Origin: Bacteroidota bacterium
GTDB taxonomy: Bacteria; Bacteroidota; Bacteroidia; Chitinophagales; Chitinophagaceae
Assembly: GCA_023428755.1 (NCBI GenBank)
Contig: JAEYWX010000019.1
Location: 1 to 64,000 of the forward strand
DNA: 64,000 bases
Direction of reading: 5' to 3'
Shown: piece by piece, positions 51,804-60,380 of the stretch
Layout of the letters: every line of letters starts with the position of its first letter
Position numbering within the stretch: position 1 is the stretch's first letter
The notes under the pieces: generated by a model
Seen by the model: only the letters and a program-made list of their open reading frames with translations
Databases searched by the model: none
Told to the model about the DNA's origin: nothing
Made by a program: the position numbers and the translations under genes

Positions 51804-52118
51804 TTATTCTATCTCATCATTCAAAAATCTCCATTCAGGATTAAACGCATTGATCAGCTCTTCTTTTTTACTTCTTCGCCAACCCTTGATTTCTTTTTCC
51901 CGTTCAATCGCATGTTCAACCTGTCCGAATCGTTCAAAGTAAATAAGGAAATGAGCATTGTATTTTCCTGCGAAGCTGGAATGAGTAAAGGGCGCTGCGT
52001 TTTCTTTGTGTTGAAGAAGTCTTGTGTAAAGGTCATTGGTTACACCAACGTACAGAACAGTCTTGTTTTGATTGGTAGTGATGTACACAAAATAGTTGTG
52101 TGTTCCGATAGGTTTCAT
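51804..52118 (-). CDS. standalone GIY-YIG nuclease-like protein
   Basis: 104 residues from ATG 52118 (MKPIGTHNYFVYITTNQN). A single GIY-YIG domain: FVYITTN and LYVGVTNDLYTRLLQHK (about residues 11-38, the GIY-YIG pair with the conserved Arg), and the catalytic Glu near EHAIEREKEIKGWRR. Most family members of this URI-type size are of unknown role. The gene is flanked at 14 and 50 bp by two 112-bp palindromic elements. Codons before 52118 in the longer frame reach into element B and are rejected. Confidence 0.9.
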   Translation of the reverse strand: MKPIGTHNYFVYITTNQNKTVLYVGVTNDLYTRLLQHKENAAPFTHSSFAGKYNAHFLIYFERFGQVEHAIEREKEIKGWRRSKKEELINAFNPEWRFLNDEIE

Positions 52119-52167
52119 GAAGTTGCGTTTTCTCCAGTTGAAAATAATACAAAAGATGATTTTTTTT

Positions 52168-52279
52168 GTCATCCCGAGGTACGAGGGATCTGCCGAGGTC
52201 TTTTGTCATTCCGACGCAGGAGGAATCTGCTCAACTATAGTACTACAGCCCAACAGATCCCTCCTTCGTCGGGATGACA
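52168..52279. repeat. 112-bp inverted-repeat element B, right of the GIY-YIG gene
   Basis: Same three-box plan as element A: two direct boxes (GTCATCCCGA-N-GAGGGATCTG, GTCATTCCGA-N-GAGGAATCTG) and one inverted end box. Box cores differ from element A, while ends and spacing are kept. Lies 10 bp before the end of the YCF48-like gene. Confidence 0.85.
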
Positions 52280-52289
52280 GCTATCTTCA

Positions 52290-53282
52290 TCACCACACCA
52301 ACTTCGCCACCCGTCCCTTACCACCAGCTAAGAAAACCGCTTTCCCTTTCTTTGCTTTCCGCACCACATGAAAACCTTGTGCGGAAATATTCCGCCAGTT
52401 GGTACCACCATCTTCGCTCACATCCACGCCACTAATACCACAGGTAATCAATTTAGATTTCGATAAATATTCAACGCAGCTTCTGTAACCAAACGGTGGA
52501 GTAGCAGGTGCAAAAAACGTTTTCCCTCCATCTTTCGACAGCACACAATTTTTTTCTGTTGATGTAGCGTTAGTAAAATCACCACCCACAATCGCAAATG
52601 TTTTTTTATCCCACACGGCTAACGAATTCGCACCCGTAGTTTCTTTTCCCTGTATGATGGGTAAATCAATTTTGTCATTCCGTAAAAACAATCTTGATCG
52701 TGTACCACCGGTGATGAACAATAATTCCTGTTTACCAACCGTCCGCACATTGGTACCACTGCTGGCAAACATTGCTTCCCCTTTTTCAGCAGCAGGGGAA
52801 AGACTCTCAGGCATGGCCCTCCACGTATCGCCGCCATCAACCGTTACAGCAAGAAAAATTTTTCCATTGATCGGATCACCAATCACCACACCGCTTTTCT
52901 CATTAAAAAATTCCATCGCATCCAAAAACATACCCGGACGTTTATCTTTGAAAACAATCTTCCACGATTTGCCGCCATCAATGGTTTTTAAGATCACAGC
53001 CGGTGTATCAATCCCCATGATGATCGCTGTGTTGGCATCAAAGGCTTCAATATCCCGGAAATCTGTTTTGGTAAAACCATCTACTTTATTCCACGTAAAC
53101 GTGGCACCACCATCAATCGATCGACCGATCATACCATTGGCGCCACTCACCCAAACAATATTATCATTCACCACACTCAATCCACGAATGGAAGGTGTTT
53201 TTGCACTGTCGAGGAGTTGAATGGTTTGTGCAGATACACCACCTGCGATTACCAGGAAAAAGAAAAGAAGGGACTGTTTCAT
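52290..53282 (-). CDS. secreted YCF48/BNR-like beta-propeller protein
   Basis: 330 residues from ATG 53282. Signal peptide MKQSLLFFFLVIAGGVSAQ, then repeated motifs S-x-DGG-x-TW (RSIDGGATFTWNKV, KTIDGGKSWKIVF, VTVDGGDTWRAM, LSKDGGKTFFAPA, VSEDGGTNWRNIS), about six propeller blades. Periplasmic or exported. YCF48-type proteins help assembly in phototrophs; role in this organism unknown. The longer frame to 53405 lies in repeat C1. Confidence 0.82.
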   Translation of the reverse strand: MKQSLLFFFLVIAGGVSAQTIQLLDSAKTPSIRGLSVVNDNIVWVSGANGMIGRSIDGGATFTWNKVDGFTKTDFRDIEAFDANTAIIMGIDTPAVILKTIDGGKSWKIVFKDKRPGMFLDAMEFFNEKSGVVIGDPINGKIFLAVTVDGGDTWRAMPESLSPAAEKGEAMFASSGTNVRTVGKQELLFITGGTRSRLFLRNDKIDLPIIQGKETTGANSLAVWDKKTFAIVGGDFTNATSTEKNCVLSKDGGKTFFAPATPPFGYRSCVEYLSKSKLITCGISGVDVSEDGGTNWRNISAQGFHVVRKAKKGKAVFLAGGKGRVAKLVW

Positions 53283-53296
53283 ATGTTCAAATGTAA

Positions 53297-53492
53297 AGCC
53301 CCTATCTCCGACTCTTTCCCCAAAGGAGAAAGAGCGGTACAGTTTTACAGAATTGATCTTTTGTTCTTCCATATTATCAAATGTACTGGATTCAGCAAAA
53401 ATCAATCCGATTCATTCGAAGCAGGGGCGTTGAAAGGAGAGGGCTGTGCAATGATGGCTTCCCCTATCGGGGGAAGTCGGATGGGGGCTTTT
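53297..53492. repeat. dispersed repeat C, copy 1 (upstream of hutH)
   Basis: About 195 bp. In reverse complement it matches copies 2 and 3 beyond hutH: shared pieces include GTTCTTCCATAT, GGGCTGTGCA and the G/C-rich end around 53451-53490. Identity is partial, best at the ends. Confidence 0.6.
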
Positions 53493-53531
53493 TCTTCTTT
53501 ATTTCCTACATTCGTCCCGATTGCATCAACT

Positions 53532-55025
53532 ATGACCGAATACAACTATCTCCCCCTCGACGAGCAGCCACTCACCTTCGATGAAGTGAAGAATTACCTG
53601 CAGTTCAACCAGTTTGTTTCCATCACCTTTCGTGCACACCACAAGATTGAAACATGCCGGAACTACCTCGATCAGAAAATTGCAGAAAGCGATACACCGT
53701 TCTATGGCATCAACACCGGTTTTGGTTTTTTACAGAACGTCGTAATACCCGATGATCAGTTGGAGCAACTGCAGAATAATCTGTTGATGAGTCATGCATG
53801 TGGCATGGGTGAAGAAGTACCTGCAGACATTGTAAAGCTCATGCTCGCCTTAAAAATAAAATCGCTCAGCTATGGGTACAGTGCTGTGCAGGTAGATACG
53901 GTAAAGCGGTTAATGGACATGCACAACAACAATGTGCTGCCGGTCATCTATCAGCAGGGATCGTTAGGTGCAAGTGGCGATCTGGCTCCGCTCAGTCATT
54001 TGAGTTTGCCGTTGATTGGTATTGGCGAAGTCAATTATCAAGGCACAAGGTGCAAGGCACAAGAAGTGTTGCAACAACTCAACTGGAATCCCATTCATTT
54101 AAAAAGCAAAGAAGGATTAGCACTCATCAACGGTACACAATTCATGAGTGCGTATGGCATGTATTGTTTGGTGCAGGCCGAACGGTTGATGCAATGGGCT
54201 GATCTTATTGCAGCCATTTCCTTTGATGCATTTGATTGTATCGATCAACCGCTGCACGAAAAAATTCACAGCATCCGTCCGCACAGCGGGCAACTACATA
54301 CCGCACAACAATTACGAACTATTCTCAGAGGAAGTGAGATCGGCAAACAAACCAAGCAACAGGTGCAGGATCCGTACAGTTTCCGTTGTATACCACAAGT
54401 ACATGGCGCAACAAAAGATGCCATCGCACATGTAAAGAATGTATTCTTAACAGAGATCAATTCTGTAACAGATAACCCGAATGTATTTCCGGAAGATGAT
54501 CTCATTGTAAGTGGTGGAAATTTTCACGGTCAGCCGTTGGCGTTAGCGTTGGATTATTTTTCGATAGCGATGAGTGAACTCGCCAACATCAGCGAACGCC
54601 GTACCTATCAACTCATCAGCGGACAACGCAACCTGCCGATGTTCTTGGTAAAAGAAGCCGGACTCAACAGCGGCTTCATGATTCCGCAGTACACAGCTGC
54701 AGGCATTGTAAGTGAAAACAAACAACTCTGCACACCGGCGAGTGTTGATAGTATTTCAAGCAGCAACAACCAGGAAGATCATGTAAGCATGGGCGCCAAT
54801 GCTGCAACCAAGGCCTATCGTGTCATGAAGAATGTAGAGAAAGTATTGGCCATCGAATTACTCAGCGCTGCACAGGCATTGGATTTTCGTCGTCCATTGA
54901 AGAGTTCAGCGAAAGTGGAAGAGGTGATGAGTGCATTCCGCAAGCAAGTAAGCTTTGTAGATAAGGATCGTGTATTGCATGAGGATATGATCAATGCAGT
55001 AAACTTTATCAGCAGCCCCCTCTAA
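53532..55025 (+). CDS. hutH: histidine ammonia-lyase
   Basis: 497 residues from ATG 53532 (MTEYNYLPLDEQPLT). MIO prosthetic-group triad Ala147-Ser148-Gly149 in GSLGASGDLAPLSHL; further conserved YGINTGFG (about residue 59) and the C-terminal SSSNNQEDHVSMGANA. It deaminates histidine to urocanate. Residues about 170-178 (YQGTRCKAQ) are encoded by an AAGGCAC-type tract. The stop lies in a C-rich repeat. The frame runs upstream to 53217 through repeat C1, which is not translated. Confidence 0.95.
   Translation: MTEYNYLPLDEQPLTFDEVKNYLQFNQFVSITFRAHHKIETCRNYLDQKIAESDTPFYGINTGFGFLQNVVIPDDQLEQLQNNLLMSHACGMGEEVPADIVKLMLALKIKSLSYGYSAVQVDTVKRLMDMHNNNVLPVIYQQGSLGASGDLAPLSHLSLPLIGIGEVNYQGTRCKAQEVLQQLNWNPIHLKSKEGLALINGTQFMSAYGMYCLVQAERLMQWADLIAAISFDAFDCIDQPLHEKIHSIRPHSGQLHTAQQLRTILRGSEIGKQTKQQVQDPYSFRCIPQVHGATKDAIAHVKNVFLTEINSVTDNPNVFPEDDLIVSGGNFHGQPLALALDYFSIAMSELANISERRTYQLISGQRNLPMFLVKEAGLNSGFMIPQYTAAGIVSENKQLCTPASVDSISSSNNQEDHVSMGANAATKAYRVMKNVEKVLAIELLSAAQALDFRRPLKSSAKVEEVMSAFRKQVSFVDKDRVLHEDMINAVNFISSPL
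54039..54064 (+). repeat. short-unit tract inside hutH
   Basis: CAAGGCACAAGGTGCAAGG and GCACAAG, with the same AAGGCAC unit as at 49334. Protein length is normal here, so it replaces rather than inserts sequence, or is chance. Confidence 0.45.
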
Positions 55026-55043
55026 CTCCCCCAAAGGGGGAGA
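55014..55043. repeat. C-rich dispersed repeat carrying the hutH stop codon
   Basis: AGCCCCCTCTAACTCCCCC then AAAGGGGGAG, with CCCCC-AAA-GGGGG hairpin potential. It encodes the final Pro-Leu and the TAA of hutH, as its relative does for the UbiA gene. Confidence 0.7.
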
Positions 55044-55062
55044 ACTGGCATTCGCACAGCCC

Positions 55063-55260
55063 AAAGCCCCATGCCGACCTTCCCCAAAGGGAAAGGCCAC
55101 CAATGCACAGCCCTTGCTTTTTAAAAGGGTATAAGCAAAAGCAAAGTGTTTGGGGATTTGAAGAGTCGAGGTTAAAAGTTGATATGGAAGAACTGAAGAT
55201 TAATTGTGTGATGCAGCACCGCTCCCTTTCTACCGGAGAGGGAGAAGGAGGGTGAGGCCA
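55063..55260. repeat. dispersed repeat C, copy 2
   Basis: Contains CACAGCCCTTGCTTTT (55106), GGAAGAAC, GCAGCACCG and ends GGGTGAGGCCA. Head-to-tail with copy 3 about 45 bp away, and inverted relative to copy 1. Confidence 0.65.
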
Positions 55261-55304
55261 ATGAAGCAGACCCTCTAACTCCCCAAAGGAAGAGAACTGC
55301 TGCA

Positions 55305-55457
55305 CACAGCCCTTGCTTTTCGAAAAGTAAAATTGTAATCAGGCTCTCCGAAATGTGATGATAAAATATTCAATGCCGAAGTGGAAGAACGAATTGTTTA
55401 ATTTAAATAAGCAGCACCGTCCCTCTCATCAAGGAGAGGGATAAGAGGGTGAGGCCA
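55305..55457. repeat. dispersed repeat C, copy 3
   Basis: Same order of blocks as copy 2 (CACAGCCCTTGCTTTT, GGAAGAAC, GCAGCACCG, GGAGAGGG, GAGGGTGAGGCCA); the segments between have diverged. Ends 12 bp before the hutU ATG. Confidence 0.65.
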
Positions 55458-55469
55458 AAATATTGCCAT

Positions 55470-57254
55470 ATGTCAACAACTCAACACTACGACGCAACAA
55501 AATACAAAACCCCCACGGGCAGTGAACGCACCTGCAAAGGCTGGATCCAAGAAGCAGCCCTGCGCATGCTCCTCAACAATCTCAATCCCGACGTAGCCGA
55601 ACGCCCCGACGATCTTATTGTATACGGTGGTCGAGGAAAAGCAGCACGCAATTTCGAAGCACTCGACAACATCATTGCAGCGTTGAAAGTATTGGAGAAC
55701 GATGAATCACTCCTCATCCAGAGCGGTAAACCTGTCGGTATCTTAAAAACACACAAAGATGCACCACGTGTTCTCATCAGCAATAGTCAGTTAGTACCCA
55801 ACTGGGCCAATTGGAAACACTTCGATGAGCTGGAGAAAAAAGGACTCATGATGTACGGACAAATGACCGCCGGCTCCTGGATCTACATCGGCTCACAAGG
55901 CATTGTGCAAGGCACGTACGAAACCTACGCTGCCATCGCCAACAAACATTTCGGCGGCACACTCAAAGGAACACTCAATGTTACTGCCGGACTCGGCGGT
56001 ATGGGTGGCGCACAACCGTTGGCCATCACCATGAACGAAGGTGTGGCGTTAATTGCAGAAGTAGAAGAGTGGCGCATCGATAAACGCATCGAAACAAAAT
56101 ACCTCGACGAAAAATATACCGACATTGATGCTGCTATTACTCGTAGCTCACAGCTCAAAGCTCAAGGCTTGCCTCGAAGCATCGGCGTTTGTTGCAATGC
56201 GGTGCACTTGTTACAACGCCTCATCGAACGCAACATTATTCCCGATACACTCACCGATCAAACCAGTGCACACGATCCGCTTATTGGTTACATACCGCAC
56301 ACACTCAGCAATGCCGAAGCAAACGAACTGCGTACAACCAATCCCGAACGTTACCTGCAACTCAGTTACGAAAGCATGTACCTCCACGTGCAACTGATGC
56401 TGCAACTCATGGACCAGGGAGCCATTACGTTCGATTATGGAAATAACATCAGGGCACGTGCTGAAGAGTTTGAGAGCAAACAAATTAAAGCCGATAGTCC
56501 TAAGCCGATAGTAGATAGTAAAGAACCTTCTAAGGATGCATCACTACCGACTACCAACTATCGGCTATCGGCTACCCACTTTCCAACTGGAAGATGTTTT
56601 TCTTTTCCTGGATTTGTCCCTGCATATATAAGACCCCTCTTCTGCCTCGGCAAAGGTCCCTTCCGTTGGGCGGCGCTCAGTGGCGATCCTGAAGATATTG
56701 CCGTAACCGACGAACTCATCATGAACATGTTTCCCGAAAACAAAGGCATGATCCGCTGGATGAAAATGGCCAAAGAAAAAATTGCTTTCCAGGGATTACC
56801 TGCACGCATCTGCTGGCTGGGGCAAGGCGAGCGGGAAAAAGCAGGACTTGCCTTTAACGAACTCGTTCGCAGCGGCAAGGTAAAAGCGCCCATTGTCATT
56901 GGTCGAGATCATTTAGATACCGGCTCGGTGGCCAGCCCCAACCGTGAAACCGAAAGCATGCTCGATGGCAGCGATGCGGTTGCCGATTGGCCCATCCTCA
57001 ACGCACTCGTAAACACCGCAGGTGGCGCCAGTTGGGTAAGCCTGCATCATGGTGGTGGTGTGGGTATGGGTTACAGCATCCACGCCGGTATGGTGATCGT
57101 TGCCGATGGTACCGACGATGCCGAACAACGGTTGAAACGTGTACTCCGCAACGATCCGGGAATGGGCGTGATACGACATGCGGATGCGGGATATGATATT
57201 GCAAAGGAAACGTTGAAAGAAAACGATCTTGATTTTAAAGACAGACTGAAATAA
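55470..57254 (+). CDS. hutU: urocanate hydratase
   Basis: 594 residues from ATG 55470 (MSTTQHYDATKYKT). Urocanase features: GWIQEAALRMLLNNLNPDVAE (quoted part: EAALRMLLNNLNPDVAE), YGGRGKAARNFE, VTAGLGGMGGAQPLA (NAD loop), FPGFVPAYIRPLFC and ASWVSLHHGGGVGMGYS. It hydrates urocanate to imidazolonepropionate with NAD+ as electrophile. Residues about 340-369 come from an inverted repeat-array insertion just before FSFPGFVPAYIR, longer than in typical urocanases. hutI and hutG are not in the window. Confidence 0.94.
   Translation: MSTTQHYDATKYKTPTGSERTCKGWIQEAALRMLLNNLNPDVAERPDDLIVYGGRGKAARNFEALDNIIAALKVLENDESLLIQSGKPVGILKTHKDAPRVLISNSQLVPNWANWKHFDELEKKGLMMYGQMTAGSWIYIGSQGIVQGTYETYAAIANKHFGGTLKGTLNVTAGLGGMGGAQPLAITMNEGVALIAEVEEWRIDKRIETKYLDEKYTDIDAAITRSSQLKAQGLPRSIGVCCNAVHLLQRLIERNIIPDTLTDQTSAHDPLIGYIPHTLSNAEANELRTTNPERYLQLSYESMYLHVQLMLQLMDQGAITFDYGNNIRARAEEFESKQIKADSPKPIVDSKEPSKDASLPTTNYRLSATHFPTGRCFSFPGFVPAYIRPLFCLGKGPFRWAALSGDPEDIAVTDELIMNMFPENKGMIRWMKMAKEKIAFQGLPARICWLGQGEREKAGLAFNELVRSGKVKAPIVIGRDHLDTGSVASPNRETESMLDGSDAVADWPILNALVNTAGGASWVSLHHGGGVGMGYSIHAGMVIVADGTDDAEQRLKRVLRNDPGMGVIRHADAGYDIAKETLKENDLDFKDRLK
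56488..56575 (+). repeat. paired inverted short-unit arrays inside hutU
   Basis: Left arm 56488-56520 (AGCCGATAGTCCTAAGCCG, ATAGTAGATAGTA); right arm 56542-56575 (CTACCGACTACCAACTATCG, GCTATCGGCTAC). The arms are imperfect reverse complements and could fold into a long hairpin. They lie in frame, adding about 30 residues. Confidence 0.75.
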
Positions 57255-57510
57255 TTCCCCTCCAAGGAGGGGTTAGGGGTGGGTTTGTAGCAGAAGCAAG
57301 TGCTGCTATTGAGCTGTCGTTGCGTCGCACTCTTGTGCGGTGGGAATTCTATGCAGCAAAGCCTCTATCTTGGTTCATGTATCCATGAATCAATTTTCAT
57401 TTTTTTTCAGTTCGTGAAGACACGAACCGAGGCAAAAACGGTTGGAATTCTATAATTGGTCGTTTTTAAACAAACTCGTAAGTTGCTATCTTTCATGAAA
57501 GGATAAATGG
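57254..57510. repeat. repeat-rich intergenic stretch after hutU
   Basis: Begins at the hutU stop with CCCCTCCAAGGAGGGG and TAGGGGTGGG, a C-rich relative. Further on are TTCATG-TATC-CATGAA (near 57375) and a hairpin GTTCGTG-AAGA-CACGAAC (57411-57428). The last part is AT-rich and leads into the next gene. No gene seen. Confidence 0.55.
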
Positions 57511-59412
57511 ATGTTTATTACGTCTGTTTACGATAATTTTGATTTAATGAAAGAAGTTGATAAGATATTAAACCAGATTGAGGAATGCATTTCGAATAAT
57601 ACGTATGTTCCTGTTGAGACCGAAAGAGTTGAGCTAAAGCCAACTCCGCCGAGTCTCAAAGAAGCTAAATCTCTGCTCCAAAGTGTTTGTGCTTTCATGA
57701 ATACCAATGGAGGGATATTAATTGTTGGAGTTAAGGACAACAATAATGTAACGAATAAGAATTATGAATTAAAAGGATATAACGAGGAGTTTGAGAGTGC
57801 TTTGAAAGAAATTGGAAAAGTATTTACGGATAAAAATTTCAATGCAGTTGACCTCAGTGATTATATTTTGAGTTATGAGATTAAAGATTTTTTAGATTCA
57901 AGAGTTTGTGTGATTTATATTGATAAACTTCCTGATGAGTTAAAATTTGCCTTCTTTGATAAAGTTGCTTATAGAAGAGAATTAACAGGAGATCATAAAG
58001 TAACGAATTCTCAAATAGAAGCTCATGAAGAATTTAAAGAAGAGATTAGAAATGCCAGGGAATTACAAATTGTATCTGATGCTACGTTGGAAGATATTGA
58101 TCTGGATAAATTGAATAGTTACATTCACCTCTTAAATCGTGAAACAAAAATCGAAACAATAAAAGCTACTATAGAAGATGCTAGAAATTTTTTAACACGG
58201 AAAAAATTTATTATCGGAGGCGACATAACCACGTTAGGTATGTTGGTGTGTGGTAAACATGTAAAAGACTTTTTGGGGTGGCGCTCACAGGTGGATGGAT
58301 TTGTTGATACTCCTTTTGATGTAGCACAAGATAAAAAATCATTGGTTGATAATGTTATCCCATTGATGGAGAAAAGCTTAGGTTATATTCTAAAGAATAT
58401 TCAAGTAGGAGTTTCAGTTGAAAGGGGCGGAACTAGTAAGCCTGAATATCCAGAACAATTGTTGCGAGAAACTATCAATAATGCTTTGGCTCATAGAGAT
58501 TACAGTATTGATAAATATGTAAATATTAATATCAAGCCAAATGAGCATATTGAGATAAGGAATCCTGGTTCATTCAAAAAGATGTTGTTGATAGAACAAT
58601 TAGGTAGTGTAATTCCAATTCGAAGAATTATCCCTGACTCAAAACCACGTAACCCTAAGCTTGCCGATGTTCTAAAAGTTTTTGATAAATGGGAAGGCAA
58701 GTCAAGAGGTATGAGTAATTTGGTTAATGAGGCGCTTCATAATAAAATTGATTTACCATATTATAAGTTTCATTCAAAAGATGATCTTTCTTTATTTATA
58801 AAAAAAGGGAAGTTGCTGGATGAAAAGATGGAGTCACTTTTTAATGCATACAATGGATATATTGAACGTAAATTAAAAGGGGAAGAATTGACAATAGAAC
58901 AAAAAGTGGTCTTGTCATACTTTTATAAGTCTGAACTTGAGAATAGAAACGACAGATATACTATACTCTTAACTAAAGATAATAACCATCTCGAAGCAAT
59001 AAATTCTTTAGAAAAGAGCGGGTTAATATATAGGCATGAGGTGAGTAATGAACTTTATCCAGTTTATGTTATTGATAGAGAGTTATTCAAGAATGATTTC
59101 ATCGATGAATTACGAACTTTATTTGGTGCAGACTTTGATGTATTAAAAAAGGAAGCTAGGGAAATACTTGCTTGTATTTATGAGTTTAATAAATATGCTA
59201 AAGATCCTTATCCTAGTGCAAATGTTATAGGTAATACTCTTTGGATTAAAGCTGGTAAAGCTGATATCTTGACTGGATATGAAGATTTTAAAAGGCAGGT
59301 CCGGTATTTTGTAAATCAAATGGAAAAACGGAAACTAATAAAGCGTGTTGAAGATAAGCCTCGCTATGAATTAAACCAATCCTTCAAACGTCGCCCTTCT
59401 ATTTACGATTAA
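57511..59412 (+). CDS. AlbA_2 domain protein with HATPase-like region (accessory, possibly defence-related)
   Basis: 633 residues. N-terminal Schlafen-AlbA_2-like domain (ERVELKPTPPSLKEAKSLL, CAFMNTNGGILIVGVKDN, about residues 40-110, with the typical E-K...N-GG). The middle holds an ATP-binding-like region (LLRETINNALAHRDYSIDKY, IEIRNPGSF, about 318-355, HATPase_c_4 type), and the C-terminus is winged-helix-like. Codon use is clearly more AT-rich than its neighbours, and repeats bound it on both sides, suggesting acquisition. Similar proteins act as regulators or antiphage factors; neither is shown here. Confidence 0.75.
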   Translation: MFITSVYDNFDLMKEVDKILNQIEECISNNTYVPVETERVELKPTPPSLKEAKSLLQSVCAFMNTNGGILIVGVKDNNNVTNKNYELKGYNEEFESALKEIGKVFTDKNFNAVDLSDYILSYEIKDFLDSRVCVIYIDKLPDELKFAFFDKVAYRRELTGDHKVTNSQIEAHEEFKEEIRNARELQIVSDATLEDIDLDKLNSYIHLLNRETKIETIKATIEDARNFLTRKKFIIGGDITTLGMLVCGKHVKDFLGWRSQVDGFVDTPFDVAQDKKSLVDNVIPLMEKSLGYILKNIQVGVSVERGGTSKPEYPEQLLRETINNALAHRDYSIDKYVNINIKPNEHIEIRNPGSFKKMLLIEQLGSVIPIRRIIPDSKPRNPKLADVLKVFDKWEGKSRGMSNLVNEALHNKIDLPYYKFHSKDDLSLFIKKGKLLDEKMESLFNAYNGYIERKLKGEELTIEQKVVLSYFYKSELENRNDRYTILLTKDNNHLEAINSLEKSGLIYRHEVSNELYPVYVIDRELFKNDFIDELRTLFGADFDVLKKEAREILACIYEFNKYAKDPYPSANVIGNTLWIKAGKADILTGYEDFKRQVRYFVNQMEKRKLIKRVEDKPRYELNQSFKRRPSIYD

Positions 59413-59442
59413 ATTCCCCCATCTAGTCCAAGTATAGTAATG

Positions 59443-59576
59443 CTGGCGCAAGAATGAGGCGCAGCTTTGTGTATTGGCTTCTTGTGCCTGAATAGTAGAG
59501 TGTATAAACTTATTGATCAGTTGTGCAGTAAGGCACAAGAGGCTTTGCTCTGTCCATCGCCTCATTCTTGCGCCAG
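59443..59576. repeat. 134-bp MITE-like element with 19-bp terminal inverted repeats
   Basis: Perfect 19-bp ends CTGGCGCAAGAATGAGGCG (59443-59461) and its complement (59558-59576). An inner inverted pair, TTCTTGTGCCT (59479) and AGGCACAAGAG (59531), lies inside. No ORF within. A half copy of the right end is at 59969-59983. Confidence 0.8.
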
Positions 59577-59628
59577 TCAACAATGTTGCTATTCTCAACT
59601 TGTAATTCTATTTTTTAAGTAGTTGGTC

Positions 59629-59940
59629 TTTTGCCGTTGTTGGTGTCCCTGAAAATTAGTAATTCTATTGCCCGCCGCCGTTGCGTGTACTGAGCGAAGT
59701 CGAATGTATCAGCAACCATGCACTACTGCAGAATAAAAATCCCTTTTTTTCCCAGCAACGTCTCCCAATAAATAAAGCCGATCAATTGCACTTTGCTATG
59801 TGGGGACGTTGCGTACTACGGAGCAAGCAATTACTTTTTGGAAAGTTGATTTAACGAAACAGGATTACGCAATCAAACGCAACGTCCTCCACCGGCCGTT
59901 GTGCAAAAAGACAGCTGTCTGCAAGGAGAGACATTACTGA
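59629..59940. repeat. long dispersed repeat D, copy 1
   Basis: About 312 bp, same order of blocks as copy 2: TTTTGC-GTTGGT, AGTAATTC, CGCCGCCGTTG, TACTGAGCGAAGTCGAATG, GCAACGTCTCCCAATAAATA, GACGTTGCGTACTACGGAGC, ACGCAACGTCCTCCACCGG. No coding potential seen. Confidence 0.75.
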
Positions 59941-59995
59941 GAAAAAAAGCTTTGCTCTGTTAAATGCCTCATTCTTGCGCTATTCAGCTCACAAA

Positions 59996-60325
59996 CTAAG
60001 GCGCTCGGAAATAACGTGCCGTTGTTCCCTCCCAATGTATTATTAAACTATCCTTATCAAGTTTTGTAATTATCCATTTTCGTGGTTGGTACAAGTGGGT
60101 GGATGTGAGTTCAAAGAGTGTGTCATTTTGAATACGGTATTTAAAGCTCTCTAGCTTTCCATAATTGTTGGTATCAGAACGCTCAATTAATCCGGTACTG
60201 TCATTAATAAAAGTTGTAACCATACCATTTTCAATCCTATTCCACTTGCCTATTATTGACTTTTTATTTGTGCATGATATGTATATCAAAACAAATAGTG
60301 TAAAAGAAAATAAAAGCTTTTTCAT
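59996..60325 (-). CDS. small lipoprotein
   Basis: 109 residues from ATG 60325 (MKKLLFSFTLFVLIYISC, with lipobox Cys18). Mature part is beta-rich (SIIGKWNRIENGMVTTFIND, WIITKLDKDSLIIHWEG), close to small lipocalin-like Bacteroidetes lipoproteins. It is placed between the two long D repeats. Function unknown. Confidence 0.7.
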   Translation of the reverse strand: MKKLLFSFTLFVLIYISCTNKKSIIGKWNRIENGMVTTFINDSTGLIERSDTNNYGKLESFKYRIQNDTLFELTSTHLYQPRKWIITKLDKDSLIIHWEGTTARYFRAP

Positions 60326-60380
60326 TCTCAAATTTAGTAAAAGGCTGCAATTAGCAACCTTACCCCCAATACCGCAAGTG

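Noticed and set aside
53217..53531. Upstream extension of hutH
   Set aside because: It reads through repeat C1 and into the oppositely oriented YCF48-like gene; the family begins near MTEYNYL.
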